Source: Pseudonocardia sp. MH-G8 (GTDB lineage: Bacteria; Actinomycetota; Actinomycetes; Mycobacteriales; Pseudonocardiaceae). From it: a stretch of DNA of 64,000 nt. This document shows positions 15,303 through 24,226 of this stretch, in pieces; position 1 is the stretch's first letter; each line of letters begins with the position of its first letter. The position numbers and the translations under genes were made by a program. The notes under the pieces were generated by a model, which made no database searches, was not told the DNA's origin, and saw only the letters and a list, made by a program, of their open reading frames with translations. The stretch covers positions 186,001 through 250,000 of the forward strand of contig NZ_NKYF01000009.1 in the NCBI RefSeq assembly GCF_002262885.1, given 5' to 3'.

Positions 15303-16151
15303 ATGGCAGCGCCGCTCACCTCCGTAGGCCTCGTCGGCCTCGGGAACCTCGGCCTCCCGCTCGCCACCACTCTCGTGCGGGCGGGGTGGGACCTCGCCGT
15401 CCTCGACGCGCACGCCGAGCGCGCCGAGCCGGTCGTCGCGCTCGGCGCCACGGCGGTGCCGGACGTCGCCGCACTCGCCGACCGCGACGTGCTGGTGCTC
15501 GCCGTTCCCGACGACGCCGCGGTCGAGCAGGTGCTGCAGGGCTACCTCGCCCTCCACCGCCCCGGTCGCGTCGTGGTCGTGCACAGCACCGTGCTGCCGC
15601 AGACCGCGACGCGCCTGGCCTCGGTGGCCGCCGCACACGGGGTCGACCTACTCGACGCCCCCGTGAGCGGGGGCGCCGAGCGCGCCGGCACGGGCACCCT
15701 GACCGTGTTGGCCGGCGCCGACCCGGCGGTACTGGAGCGGGTGCGCCCCCTGCTGGACGCGGTGGGCGACCCGGTCCTGCACGTCGGCCCGGTCGGTGCC
15801 GGGGCGGCGGCGAAGCTCGCGAACCAGCTGACGATGTTCGCGAACCTCGCCGGCGTCTACGAGGCGATCGACTTCGCGGCGGCGCACGGCGTGGCGACCG
15901 ACGCGCTGCTCACTGCCCTGGAGACCAGCCTCGGGGACTCGTGGATCGCCCGGAACCTCGGATTCTGGGACCGCACGGCCGCCGCGTACGACGAGAGCGG
16001 CACGCCGGTCGCCGCGCGGCCCTGGAGCAAGGACCTGGCCGAAGTGGTGCAGGCCGCCCGTGCCGCCGAGGTCCCGGTGCCGCTGGCCGGCTGGCTCGCG
16101 CAGACGCTCGCCGCCCGCGTCGAGGAGCACGCGCGGGAGGCGGCCCGATGA
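15303..16151 (+). CDS. Beta-hydroxyacid dehydrogenase (3-hydroxyisobutyrate dehydrogenase family)
   Basis: This NAD(P)-dependent enzyme has the Rossmann motif GLVGLGNLGLPLA, the substrate-binding loop DAPVSGG, and the catalytic lysine in GAGAAAKLANQ. The family includes 3-hydroxyisobutyrate, tartronate semialdehyde and related dehydrogenases. Length is 282 residues. GGAG precedes the ATG. The gene is followed without a gap by the ABC permease (ATGA overlap). Its likely substrate is a beta-hydroxy acid formed from the imported sugar or sugar acid. Confidence 0.9.
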   Translation: MAAPLTSVGLVGLGNLGLPLATTLVRAGWDLAVLDAHAERAEPVVALGATAVPDVAALADRDVLVLAVPDDAAVEQVLQGYLALHRPGRVVVVHSTVLPQTATRLASVAAAHGVDLLDAPVSGGAERAGTGTLTVLAGADPAVLERVRPLLDAVGDPVLHVGPVGAGAAAKLANQLTMFANLAGVYEAIDFAAAHGVATDALLTALETSLGDSWIARNLGFWDRTAAAYDESGTPVAARPWSKDLAEVVQAARAAEVPVPLAGWLAQTLAARVEEHAREAAR

Positions 16152-17104
16152 CGGCCGGGACGGTGAGCCCGGTCGCCCCGACGGCGTCAACGCCGCCGCC
16201 GTCGGGGAGCGGGCGCAGCAGGCGCACCCGCGAGGCGCTCGCCGCCTACGGCTTCCTCTCGCCGTGGATCGTCGGGATGCTGCTGCTGACCATCGGCCCG
16301 ATGCTCTACTCGCTGTACCTGTCGTTCACCCGCTACAACCTCATGACGCCGGCGCAGTGGGTGGGGCTCGACAACTACGTGCGGATGTTCACCGCCGACC
16401 CGCGCTACCTCGCGTCGGTGAGCGTCACGCTGCGCTACGTCGCGATCTCGGTGCCGTTGCTGCTGGTGGTGTCGCTGCTCGTGGCGATGGTGCTGAACAA
16501 GGGCATGGCGTTCCTGTCCGGCTACCGCGCCGCCTTCTACCTGCCGTCGCTGATCGCCTCGAGCGTGGCGATCGCGGTGCTGTGGCGGCAGGTGTTCGGC
16601 CAGGACGGCATCGTCAACGCGGCGCTCGCCCTCGTCGGGATCGAGGGCGGCAGCTGGATCGGCAACCCGGACACCGCCCTGTCGACGCTGGTGGTGCTGC
16701 ACGTCTGGTCGTTCGGCTCCACGATGATCATTTTCCTCGCCGGGCTGCGGCAGGTGCCGAAGGAGTACTACGAGGCCGCCGCGGTGGACGGAGCGGGCGC
16801 GGTGCGCCGGTTCGTGCACATCACGCTGCCGATGATCACGCCGCTGATCTTCTTCAACCTGCTGCTGTCGACGGTCAACGCGTTCCAGGCGTTCACGCCG
16901 GCGTACGTGATCTCCGGGGGCGAGGGCGGGCCCCTGGACTCCACGCTGTTCTACACGCTCTACCTCTACCAACGCGGCTTCGCGAACCTCGAGATGGGCT
17001 ACGCGTCGGCGATGGCCTGGGCACTCGTGGTCGTGCTGGCCCTGTTCACCGCGGGCCTGTTCGCCAGTGCCCGGTTCTGGGTGCATTACGGAGACGAACG
17101 ATGA
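16148..17104 (+). CDS. Carbohydrate ABC transporter permease (MalF/UgpA type)
   Basis: This membrane subunit has 318 residues. It has a polar N-terminal tail of about 30 residues, six helices, and an EAA loop YYEAAAVDGAGAVRRFVHIT. It overlaps the dehydrogenase gene upstream and the second permease downstream by four bases each. With the next two genes it forms a CUT1 importer that again lacks its own ATPase. Confidence 0.9.
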   Translation: MTAGTVSPVAPTASTPPPSGSGRSRRTREALAAYGFLSPWIVGMLLLTIGPMLYSLYLSFTRYNLMTPAQWVGLDNYVRMFTADPRYLASVSVTLRYVAISVPLLLVVSLLVAMVLNKGMAFLSGYRAAFYLPSLIASSVAIAVLWRQVFGQDGIVNAALALVGIEGGSWIGNPDTALSTLVVLHVWSFGSTMIIFLAGLRQVPKEYYEAAAVDGAGAVRRFVHITLPMITPLIFFNLLLSTVNAFQAFTPAYVISGGEGGPLDSTLFYTLYLYQRGFANLEMGYASAMAWALVVVLALFTAGLFASARFWVHYGDER

Positions 17105-17976
17105 CGGCTCTCGCTCCCCGCCCGCGGTTCGGGCGCAGGCCATCGCGCAACCCGCTCGTCCTCGCGCTCGCGCGGCACGCGCTGCTGGTGGCGATCCTGA
17201 TCGTGATCCTCTACCCGCTGCTGTGGATGGTGGGCGCGTCGTTCCGGCCGAGCAACGAGGCGTTCGGCACGCTGTCGATCTGGCCCGGCAACTTCACCAC
17301 CGAGAACTACACCGAGGGCTGGAGCCTGGGGAACCTGAACTTCTCCCGGTTCTTCCTGAACTCCCTGGTGATCACGCTGCTGTGCGTCGTCGGCAACGTG
17401 GTGGCCTGCTCGATGGCCGCCTACGCGTTCGCGCGGCTGAGTTTCCCGCTCAAGAAGACGATGTTCGCGCTGATGCTCGGCACGATGCTGCTGCCCTACC
17501 ACGTGACGTTGGTTCCGCAGTACGTGCTGTTCAACGAGCTGGCGTGGATCAACACCATCCTGCCGCTCGTGGTGCCGAAGTTCCTGGCCACCGACGCGTT
17601 CTTCATCTTCCTGATGGTGCAGTTCATCCGCACCCTGCCCCACGAGCTGGACGACGCCGCGCGGCTGGACGGCTGCGGGCACGTCGGGATCTTCCGGCGG
17701 GTGGTGCTGCCTTTGTCGATCCCGGCGCTGGGCACCACGGCGCTGTTCACGTTCATCAACACCTGGAACGACTTCCTGGGGCCGCTGCTCTACCTCGTCC
17801 GACCCGAGACGTGGACGGTCGCCCAGGGCCTCAACGGCTTCCTCGACGCCACCGGCGAGTCCGCCTACGGGCCGCTGTTCGCCATGGCGACGCTCTCGCT
17901 CGCCCCGATCGTCGGGTTCTTCCTCGCCGCCCAGCGGCTGCTCATCGAAGGCATCGCCACCAGCGGGCTGAAGTAG
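17101..17976 (+). CDS. Carbohydrate ABC transporter permease (MalG/UgpE type)
   Basis: This 291-residue membrane subunit has the EAA-type loop HELDDAARLDGCGHVGIFRR and the C-terminal helices usual for MalG homologues. Its ATG overlaps the stop of the first permease, and the binding-protein gene starts 15 bases downstream. It pairs with the 16148-17104 product as the membrane channel. Confidence 0.9.
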   Translation: MTALAPRPRFGRRPSRNPLVLALARHALLVAILIVILYPLLWMVGASFRPSNEAFGTLSIWPGNFTTENYTEGWSLGNLNFSRFFLNSLVITLLCVVGNVVACSMAAYAFARLSFPLKKTMFALMLGTMLLPYHVTLVPQYVLFNELAWINTILPLVVPKFLATDAFFIFLMVQFIRTLPHELDDAARLDGCGHVGIFRRVVLPLSIPALGTTALFTFINTWNDFLGPLLYLVRPETWTVAQGLNGFLDATGESAYGPLFAMATLSLAPIVGFFLAAQRLLIEGIATSGLK

Positions 17977-17991
17977 TAGAAGGGAACAAGG

Positions 17992-19323
17992 GTGTTCTTC
18001 AAGAAGGCATTTGCGGCCGGCTCGGTCGCGCTCGCGCTGGTGGCCACGGGCTGCGCGGGTGGCACCTCCATCGGCGACAACCCGAACGAGGGCGCCGACG
18101 GCACCGGTGAGGTCACCGGGAACATCCGCGTCGCCTGGTGGGGCTCCGGCCCGCGCAACGAGGTGACCAACTCCGTGATCGATCTGTTCAGCGCGGCGCA
18201 CCCGGGCACGACGGTGGAGGGGGAGTCGGCCGACTTCCAGGCCTACATCGAGCGGCTCAACGTGCAGGCCTCCAGCGGCAACCTGCCGTGCGCCACGCAG
18301 CTGCAGGGCCGCCAGCTCAACGACTACACCACCAAGAACGTGCTGCTCGACCTGCAGCCGATGATCGACGCCGGGACGATCGACGTCTCGCAGATCCCGC
18401 CCGAGGTGCTCGACACCGGCCGCGGGCTCGACGGCAAGCTCTACATGATCCCCTACGGCGCCGCCTACGACGCGATGACGGTGAACCGGACGCTCGCCGA
18501 GCAGGCCGGGGTCGAGCTGCCCGCGCAGGGCTACGACTGGGAGGCCTTCGCCGACTGGGCCGTGCGGGCCCAGCCGGGGCTGCCCGACGGCGTCCCGGCG
18601 GTGAACCTCGGCGGCGGGCTGCCCAACAACTTCATCTCCTACGTCGCCGGGCGCGGTGAGTCGCTGTTCGCCGACCGGCAGCTCGGGTTCTCCGAGGACC
18701 TGCTCGTCGAGTACTGGGAGATGTGGGAGCGCATCCGCGCCGCCGGTGTCACCCCTACCCCGGAGGTGAACGCCGAGGAGCCCGACCAGACCGAGCAGCG
18801 CTTCGTCGCCCAGGGCAAGGTGGCGGCCGACAACCTGCCGGGCAACGCCCTCACGCCGGCGCAGGAGACGCTCGACGGCACGCAGCCCGGCCAGCAGCTG
18901 GCCACCCTGCCGCTGCCGTCCGGCCCGGCCGGTTCCGGGAACGTGCTGTTCACCTCGGGCTTCGCCATCCCGACCACGTGCGCCAACGTGCCGGCCGCCG
19001 CGGCGTTCGTCGACTTCTTCGTCAACGACGACGCGGGCGCGAAGGCGTTCCTCTCGGCCAACGGCGCCGTCACCAACAGCCGGCACCTGCAGCAGCAGCT
19101 CGACGACCCGGCGCTGCCGGAGCTGAAGCGGGCCGAGCTGGACCTGTACCAGCGGATCGTGGCCCAGGGACCCGTCAGCGTCGTCTACCCGCCGGGGTAC
19201 CAGGCGAGCTTCGAGAACGCGTTCGTGCGCGCGTACGAGAGCATCGTCTTCGCCGACACACCGCCGCGCGAGGCGGCGCAGGCGTTCATCACCGAGGTCA
19301 ACACGGTCCTCGCGACCACCTAG
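17992..19323 (+). CDS. Extracellular solute-binding lipoprotein (family 1)
   Basis: The signal peptide has lipobox VATGC near residue 21, so the protein is lipid-anchored. The mature domain begins with NIRVAWWGSGPRNEVTN, the usual first strand of MalE-class binding proteins, and total length is 443 residues. It starts with GTG, preceded by AAGGGAA. It supplies substrate to the two permeases just upstream. An internal Cys pair (LPCATQ and TTCANV) may form a disulfide. Confidence 0.9.
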   Translation: MFFKKAFAAGSVALALVATGCAGGTSIGDNPNEGADGTGEVTGNIRVAWWGSGPRNEVTNSVIDLFSAAHPGTTVEGESADFQAYIERLNVQASSGNLPCATQLQGRQLNDYTTKNVLLDLQPMIDAGTIDVSQIPPEVLDTGRGLDGKLYMIPYGAAYDAMTVNRTLAEQAGVELPAQGYDWEAFADWAVRAQPGLPDGVPAVNLGGGLPNNFISYVAGRGESLFADRQLGFSEDLLVEYWEMWERIRAAGVTPTPEVNAEEPDQTEQRFVAQGKVAADNLPGNALTPAQETLDGTQPGQQLATLPLPSGPAGSGNVLFTSGFAIPTTCANVPAAAAFVDFFVNDDAGAKAFLSANGAVTNSRHLQQQLDDPALPELKRAELDLYQRIVAQGPVSVVYPPGYQASFENAFVRAYESIVFADTPPREAAQAFITEVNTVLATT

Positions 19324-19354
19324 AGTCCCGGACACCAGCGGAGGGAAACAACGC

Positions 19355-21352
19355 ATGGCGACCCCTGAGGGCGCACTCGCGGGCATGACGGTCCTCGACC
19401 TCACCCAGGTCATGGCCGGCCCGTTCTGCACGATGATCCTGGCGGACCTCGGGGCCGACGTCGTCAAGGTCGAGAACCCGCAGGCGGGGGACCAGACGCG
19501 GGCGTCGTTCGGGCAGGCCGGGGCAGGCACGGACAGCAAGGCGTTCCTCGCGCTCAACCGCAACAAGCGCAGCATCACCCTCGACCTGAAGTCCGACGAG
19601 GGCCGCGCGACCTTCCACGAGCTCGTGCGCTCGGCCGACGTCGTCGTCGAGAACTGGCGGCCCGGAGTCGCGGCGAAGCTCGGCGTCGATCACGCCACGC
19701 TGGCCCCGCTCAACCCGGGGCTGATCTACGCGAGCGTGTCCGGTTTCGGGCAGACCGGCCCGTACGCGGACCGGCCCGGCTACGACCTGATCGCGCAGGC
19801 CATGGCCGGGGTCATGAGCGTCACGGGCGAGGAGGGGGACCGGCCGGTGAAGTCCGGCATCCCCATCGGTGACCTCGGTGCGGGCCTGTTCACCGCGGTC
19901 GGGATCCTCGCCGCGTGGGCGTCGCGGCAGCGCACCGGCGAGGGGCAGTACGTGGAGACGTCGCTGTTCGAGGCGGCGCTCGCGCTGTCGGTGTGGGAGT
20001 CCACGGAGTTCTGGGCCACCGGGGAGGCTCCGCGGCCGCTCGGGTCGGCCCACCGGATGTCGGCGCCCTACCAGGCGCTGGCCACGCGTGACGGCTACGT
20101 GACGGTCGGGGCGAACAACGAGCGGCTCTGGCAGCGCCTGTGCGGAGCGCTGGAGCTCCCACAGCTGGCCGACGACCCGCGCTTCGCGACCAACGCCGAC
20201 CGGATGGATCACCGGGCGGAGCTGGTGGTGGAGCTGGAGCGCCGCCTCACCGAGGAGGACACCGGCGTCTGGGTGGAGCGGCTGCTCGCCGCCGGCGTGC
20301 CGGCCGGGCCGATCCAGGACTACCGGCAGGTGCTGGAGGAGGACCCGCACGTCAAGGCGCGCGGGATGGTGGCCACCGTCGAGCACCCGGTGGAGGGGGC
20401 GGTGCCGGTGCTCGGGTCGCCGTTGCACCTGTCGCGCACGCCCGCCCTCGTGCGGCGGCCGCCGCCGTTGCTCGGGGAGCACAACCGGGAGTTGCTGACC
20501 CGTGGTGAAGCTGCCTCCGATGGAACTGCCGTGAGTGGGTACGAGGGCTCCAGCACTCGTATCCACTCACGGCCGCAGGGGGAGGTCCGCAGCAGGCGCG
20601 ACGGGCCCGTCCTGCACGTCGAGCTGGCCAACCCGGCCCGGCGCAACGCGCTCACCTGGGAGATGTACGACGAGCTGCAGAAGATCTGCGTCGCGGCACG
20701 CGCCGATGCGGACCTGCGCGTCGTCGTCGTCCGCGGGGCGGGCGAGGCGTTCGCGGCCGGCACGGACATCGCGCAGTTCACCGAGTTCTCCGGCGCTGCG
20801 GACGGTCTCGACTACGAGCGCCGGGTCGGGGCCGTCCTGGAGGACCTGCTCGCCGTGCCGGTGCCCGTGCTCGGTGTGGTCGACGGGCCCGCCGTGGGCG
20901 GCGGGCTGGCCATCGCCGCGTGCTGCGACGTGCTGGTGGCCACCGACCGAGCGGTCTTCGGCGCGCCCATCGCGCGCACGCTGGGCAACTGCCTGGCGCC
21001 GGCCGTGGTGGCCCGGCTGCAGCAGCGCCTCGGCGCCGGCCGGACCACGGCCATGCTGATGACCGCCCGCACGGTCGACGCCGCCGAGGCGGCCACCGCG
21101 GGGTTCGTGCACGCCGTCGTGCCGCCCGAGGAACTCGACACGGCCGCCGCCGAGCTCACCCGCCGGCTGGCGACCGGCGCGCCCCGCACCCTGGCGGGGC
21201 TCAAGGAGATCGACCGGCGGCTCGCCGCCGCGGATGGCGCCGCGGGTGTGGACGCCGACGATGTGCTCGCCGACTGCTACGGCAGCGCGGACTTCCGGGA
21301 GGGCGTCGCCGCGTTCGTCGCGCGCCGGCGTCCGGAGTGGACAGGACGGTGA
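19355..21352 (+). CDS. CaiB/BaiF CoA-transferase fused to enoyl-CoA hydratase
   Basis: One uninterrupted 665-residue frame carries two enzymes. Residues about 5-385 are a class III CoA-transferase (LDLTQVMAGPFCTMILADLG; catalytic Asp probably D173 in GDLGAG). Residues about 410-640 are a crotonase-fold hydratase/isomerase (oxyanion segments GEAFAAGTDI and GPAVGGGLAIAACCD). The junction is encoded by a palindromic repeat (20529-20572) read in frame. A GTG at 20531 inside the repeat could start the hydratase separately, but there is no stop before it. The pair would activate a carboxylic acid to its CoA ester and hydrate or isomerise it. GGAGGG precedes the ATG. Confidence 0.8.
   Translation: MATPEGALAGMTVLDLTQVMAGPFCTMILADLGADVVKVENPQAGDQTRASFGQAGAGTDSKAFLALNRNKRSITLDLKSDEGRATFHELVRSADVVVENWRPGVAAKLGVDHATLAPLNPGLIYASVSGFGQTGPYADRPGYDLIAQAMAGVMSVTGEEGDRPVKSGIPIGDLGAGLFTAVGILAAWASRQRTGEGQYVETSLFEAALALSVWESTEFWATGEAPRPLGSAHRMSAPYQALATRDGYVTVGANNERLWQRLCGALELPQLADDPRFATNADRMDHRAELVVELERRLTEEDTGVWVERLLAAGVPAGPIQDYRQVLEEDPHVKARGMVATVEHPVEGAVPVLGSPLHLSRTPALVRRPPPLLGEHNRELLTRGEAASDGTAVSGYEGSSTRIHSRPQGEVRSRRDGPVLHVELANPARRNALTWEMYDELQKICVAARADADLRVVVVRGAGEAFAAGTDIAQFTEFSGAADGLDYERRVGAVLEDLLAVPVPVLGVVDGPAVGGGLAIAACCDVLVATDRAVFGAPIARTLGNCLAPAVVARLQQRLGAGRTTAMLMTARTVDAAEAATAGFVHAVVPPEELDTAAAELTRRLATGAPRTLAGLKEIDRRLAAADGAAGVDADDVLADCYGSADFREGVAAFVARRRPEWTGR
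20529..20572. repeat. In-frame palindrome at the CoA-transferase/hydratase junction
   Basis: Arms CCGTGAGTGGGTACGAG (20529-20545) and CTCGTATCCACTCACGG (20556-20572) pair with one mismatch around a 10-base loop. The element is translated as part of the fused protein (codons about 392-406). Its structure resembles the intergenic palindromes elsewhere in the window, although the sequence differs and no second copy was seen here. Confidence 0.8.
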
Positions 21353-21360
21353 ATGCAGCC

Positions 21361-22194
21361 ATGCGGATCGACACCCACCACCACTTCTGGCGCACCGCGG
21401 CCCAGGAACAGCCGTGGCGCGGGGCGACCCACGCCGAGCTGGCCGCCGACTTCGAGCCGGCCGACCTCACCCCGCTGCTGGAGGCATCCGGGGTCGACTC
21501 CACCGTGCTCGTCGAGTCGGTCGACAGCGCGGACGAGAACGACCGGATGGCCGCCTACGCCGCCGCGTGCCCGCAGGTCGCCGGCATCGTCGGGTGGCTG
21601 CCGCTCGCCGACCCGGACGCCGCGCGCGCCGAGCTCGCCCGGGCCGACCGGACCCGCTGGTGCGGTGTGCGCTGCCTGGTGGCCCGCGAGCCGTTGGACT
21701 GGCTCGCCCCCGACCTCATGGCCGAGCTCGCCGCGGCCGACCTGGCCTGGGACGTCGTCCCGGTCACCGACGCGCAGGTCGAGTCCGTCGTCGGGCTCGC
21801 GCAGCAGGTGCCCGACCTGCGGATCGTCGTCGACCATCTGGCGCGGCCGCCCCTGGACACGGGCGGTCTCGACGCGTGGTGCGCCCGGCTCGGCGCCCTC
21901 GCCGGCTGCCCCAACGTGGCGCTCAAGGTCTCGGTCGGCATCGACGTGCTCTCGTCGTGGGAGCGGTGGGAGCCCGGCGCGCTGGCCCCGGTCGTCGCGG
22001 AGGCGGTGGCGGCGTTCGGCCCGGAGCGGCTGATGCTCGCCAGCAACTGGCCGGTCGTGACCCTGCGCGCCGACTACGCCACGGCCCTGCGCGATCTCGA
22101 CGCCGCGGTGGTGGGGGCGGGCGTCGGGGGCGCCGACCTGGCCGAGGTCCGGGCCGGCACCGCGCTGCGCTGGTACCACCTGCCCCGCAGCTAG
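21361..22194 (+). CDS. Amidohydrolase family 2 protein, lactonase type
   Basis: The N terminus RIDTHHHFWRTAA is the metal-binding start of the amidohydrolase_2 family that includes L-fuconolactonase and 2-pyrone-4,6-dicarboxylate lactonase. VVDHLARPP and MLASNWPV supply further conserved active-site residues. Length is 277 residues from the ATG; a GTG at 21349 overlapping the previous stop would add four residues. As last gene of the operon it probably opens a sugar lactone or related ring before aldol cleavage by the RraA-like enzyme. Confidence 0.85.
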   Translation: MRIDTHHHFWRTAAQEQPWRGATHAELAADFEPADLTPLLEASGVDSTVLVESVDSADENDRMAAYAAACPQVAGIVGWLPLADPDAARAELARADRTRWCGVRCLVAREPLDWLAPDLMAELAAADLAWDVVPVTDAQVESVVGLAQQVPDLRIVVDHLARPPLDTGGLDAWCARLGALAGCPNVALKVSVGIDVLSSWERWEPGALAPVVAEAVAAFGPERLMLASNWPVVTLRADYATALRDLDAAVVGAGVGGADLAEVRAGTALRWYHLPRS

Positions 22195-22201
22195 CCCGCC
22201 C

Positions 22202-22299
22202 GCGAGTCGGGCTCTGGCTCTGTGGCTCCCGCGAGTCGCGCCGTGGTTCCCGCGAGTCGCGCTGTGGTTCCCGAGTCGGGGTCTGGCTCCGGCGAGTCG
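22202..22299. repeat. GCGAGTCG tandem array, copy C1
   Basis: GCGAGTCG occurs at 22202, 22231, 22252 and 22292, with a CGAGTCGG variant at 22273. The two central units are 21-base tandem copies (22231-22251 and 22252-22272) differing at a single base. The array lies between convergent genes. The rest of 22195-22369 shows only GC-rich sequence. Confidence 0.75.
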
Positions 22300-22369
22300 G
22301 GGTCCCGTCCCTGCGGGGGGCCGCGCCCGCACACCCGTTCTCCGGTAACGCCCCCCGTGTGCGTCGGCG

Positions 22370-23566
22370 CTACCCGTCGACCGGGTGCTTCGGCGCAGAA
22401 GGGGTGCGTCGGTGCAGCAGCAGTCCGAGTCCGGTGAGCGCCGCGAGCGCGGCGGCGGCGATCGTCGTGGCGGCCACGCCGGCGAGCGCGGCGGCCGTCC
22501 CCGCCGCGAGTGGGGCGACGGCGAGCCCGGCGGTGTAGGCCAGGTTGTAGAGCGCGTACGCGGCGCCGTAGGCGGGCGGGCGGGTGTGCTCGGCCAGCGC
22601 GCCGATCAACACGAGCGTGGGCGCCAGGACCAGCTGGGCGCCCACCCCGACCGTGACGACGCCGGCGATCGACGGCCCGGGCGCCGGCAGCCCGCACAGC
22701 ACGAACCCGACGGCCGCGAGGAGCGTGCCGACCGCGGCGACCCGGGTGGCCCCGAACCGGTCGGTGAGCACACCCGCCAGCGGCGCGGCGAGCCCACCGA
22801 GCAGCGCCGCGACGCCGAAGACCAACCCGATCCCCGTGATGCCCAGGCCGAGGGCGGACAGGTGCAGCGGGAGCACCGGCTCGGCGAAGGCGATCGCCGC
22901 GGCACCGAGTGCGGTGAGCCCGATCAGCAGGCCGGCCCGTGGACCACGGGCCACGACGCGCAGGGGTGTCGGCGCCGGGGCACCGGCGACCGGCGCGATC
23001 CAGAGCAGCCGGGCCACCGCGTCGACCACGGCCAGCGCCGCGACCAGCAGGAACGGGGCGCGGAGCCCGAACGCTGCGGCCAACGGCCCGGAGACGGCGG
23101 GGCCGAGCAGCACCCCGACCCCGACGGCGGAGAGCGCGAGCCCCATCACGGTGCCGCGCCGCTGCGGGGGGTGCGTGGCGGCGATCAGCGCGAGCCCCGC
23201 CGACCAGGTCGCGGCGGCGGCGACGCCCTGGGCGGCGCGCGCCAGCAGCAGCACGGTGAGGCCGAGTGGCCCGGCGGCGTCGACGGCGGCGGCGAACAGC
23301 GCGGTGGCGGCGGCGAGCGCGAGCAGGCCCGCGAGCAGGGGAGCCCGGGGGCCACTGCGGTCGACCCAGCGTCCGACCAGCGGTATCGCGCCGAGCATGG
23401 CGACCGCGTAGACCGCGAAGAGCGCTCCCGCCGCGCTCGGGGAGCCGGCCACCGCGGGGAGCACGGGCAGCAGCGGGACGAGGCTGCCGTAGAGGAACAT
23501 GTCGACGGCGAGCGCCAGGCTGACGACCGCGACGGCGGCGCGCGGGCGGGTGGCGGTGGGGGTCAC
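22370..23566 (-). CDS. MFS transporter, drug-efflux type
   Basis: This 398-residue protein has 12 predicted helices. The motif A-like loop is PLVGRWVDRSGPRAPLLAG, and the second half repeats it as GVLTDRFGATRVA. Sequence and setting fit a DHA1-type multidrug or metabolite exporter. It starts with GTG overlapping the stop of the TetR gene upstream, so the pair is co-transcribed and the TetR protein is its likely repressor. Confidence 0.88.
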   Translation of the reverse strand: MTPTATRPRAAVAVVSLALAVDMFLYGSLVPLLPVLPAVAGSPSAAGALFAVYAVAMLGAIPLVGRWVDRSGPRAPLLAGLLALAAATALFAAAVDAAGPLGLTVLLLARAAQGVAAAATWSAGLALIAATHPPQRRGTVMGLALSAVGVGVLLGPAVSGPLAAAFGLRAPFLLVAALAVVDAVARLLWIAPVAGAPAPTPLRVVARGPRAGLLIGLTALGAAAIAFAEPVLPLHLSALGLGITGIGLVFGVAALLGGLAAPLAGVLTDRFGATRVAAVGTLLAAVGFVLCGLPAPGPSIAGVVTVGVGAQLVLAPTLVLIGALAEHTRPPAYGAAYALYNLAYTAGLAVAPLAAGTAAALAGVAATTIAAAALAALTGLGLLLHRRTPSAPKHPVDG

Positions 23567-24156
23567 GCGAGGATCCCTCCGAGTACGGGCCGGACGCTCG
23601 CGGCGTCGGCCGGGGGAACGAGGTCGGGGTCGTGACCGGCGAGCAGCGCGGTGCCGCTCAGCCAGGCCAGCAGGTGCGCGGCGGCGGGTGCCGGGTCGCC
23701 GCGCAGGTCCGCGCGGTCGCGGGTGAGGGCGGCGAGCAGCCGATCGTGCCAGGCCCGGAGGCCGGCGGCCTTCTCCTGCGTCGGGAACGCGCCGCCGGCC
23801 GCCCGCAGGCTCACCGTCATCAGGGCGGTGAAGTGGCGATCGGTGTGCAGCGCGGTCAGCCAGGCGAGCGCGAACGCCTCGAGGCGGTCGGCGAGCGCGG
23901 TGCCGCGCGGGTCGAGCGCGGCCCACACGGGCGCGGCGACGACGTCCCACTGCTCGGCGAGCACGGCCGCGAGCAGTGCGTCCTTGTCGGCGAAGTGGTG
24001 GTAGAGCGCGCCGCGGGTGACACCGGCGGCGGCGGCGATGCCGGCGAGCGTCGCGCTCTCGACGCCGTCGCGGGCGAAGGCGATGAGGGCGGCGTCGACG
24101 AGCGCGGCTCGGGTGGCTGCCGAGTCCTCGGCGGTCCTGCGCACGCCATCATTCAT
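23563..24156 (-). CDS. TetR/AcrR family transcriptional regulator
   Basis: This 197-residue protein has an N-terminal HTH (LVDAALIAFARDGVESATLA, with recognition helix in TRGALYHHFADKDALL) and a C-terminal TetR domain. The ATG at 24156 is only a few bases from a strong palindrome that overlaps the start codon, which indicates autoregulation. It is co-transcribed with the MFS exporter and divergent from idi. Longer upstream readings cross the operator and are rejected. Confidence 0.9.
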   Translation of the reverse strand: MNDGVRRTAEDSAATRAALVDAALIAFARDGVESATLAGIAAAAGVTRGALYHHFADKDALLAAVLAEQWDVVAAPVWAALDPRGTALADRLEAFALAWLTALHTDRHFTALMTVSLRAAGGAFPTQEKAAGLRAWHDRLLAALTRDRADLRGDPAPAAAHLLAWLSGTALLAGHDPDLVPPADAASVRPVLGGILA

Positions 24157-24172
24157 ACATGCACGTATGTAT
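24155..24172. promoter_or_regulatory. TetR operator overlapping its own start codon
   Basis: ATACATGCACGTATGTAT has six perfectly paired outer bases on each side (ATACAT...ATGTAT), the pattern of AcrR/TtgR-type operators. It covers the first bases of the TetR coding region. TTGACA (24174-24179, plus strand) lies beside it, so binding could also affect rightward transcription of idi. Confidence 0.65.
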
Positions 24173-24226
24173 GTTGACAACGGGGTCGGCGCGCGGGATC
24201 CGCCGGCATGGCGCACAGTGGTGCGC

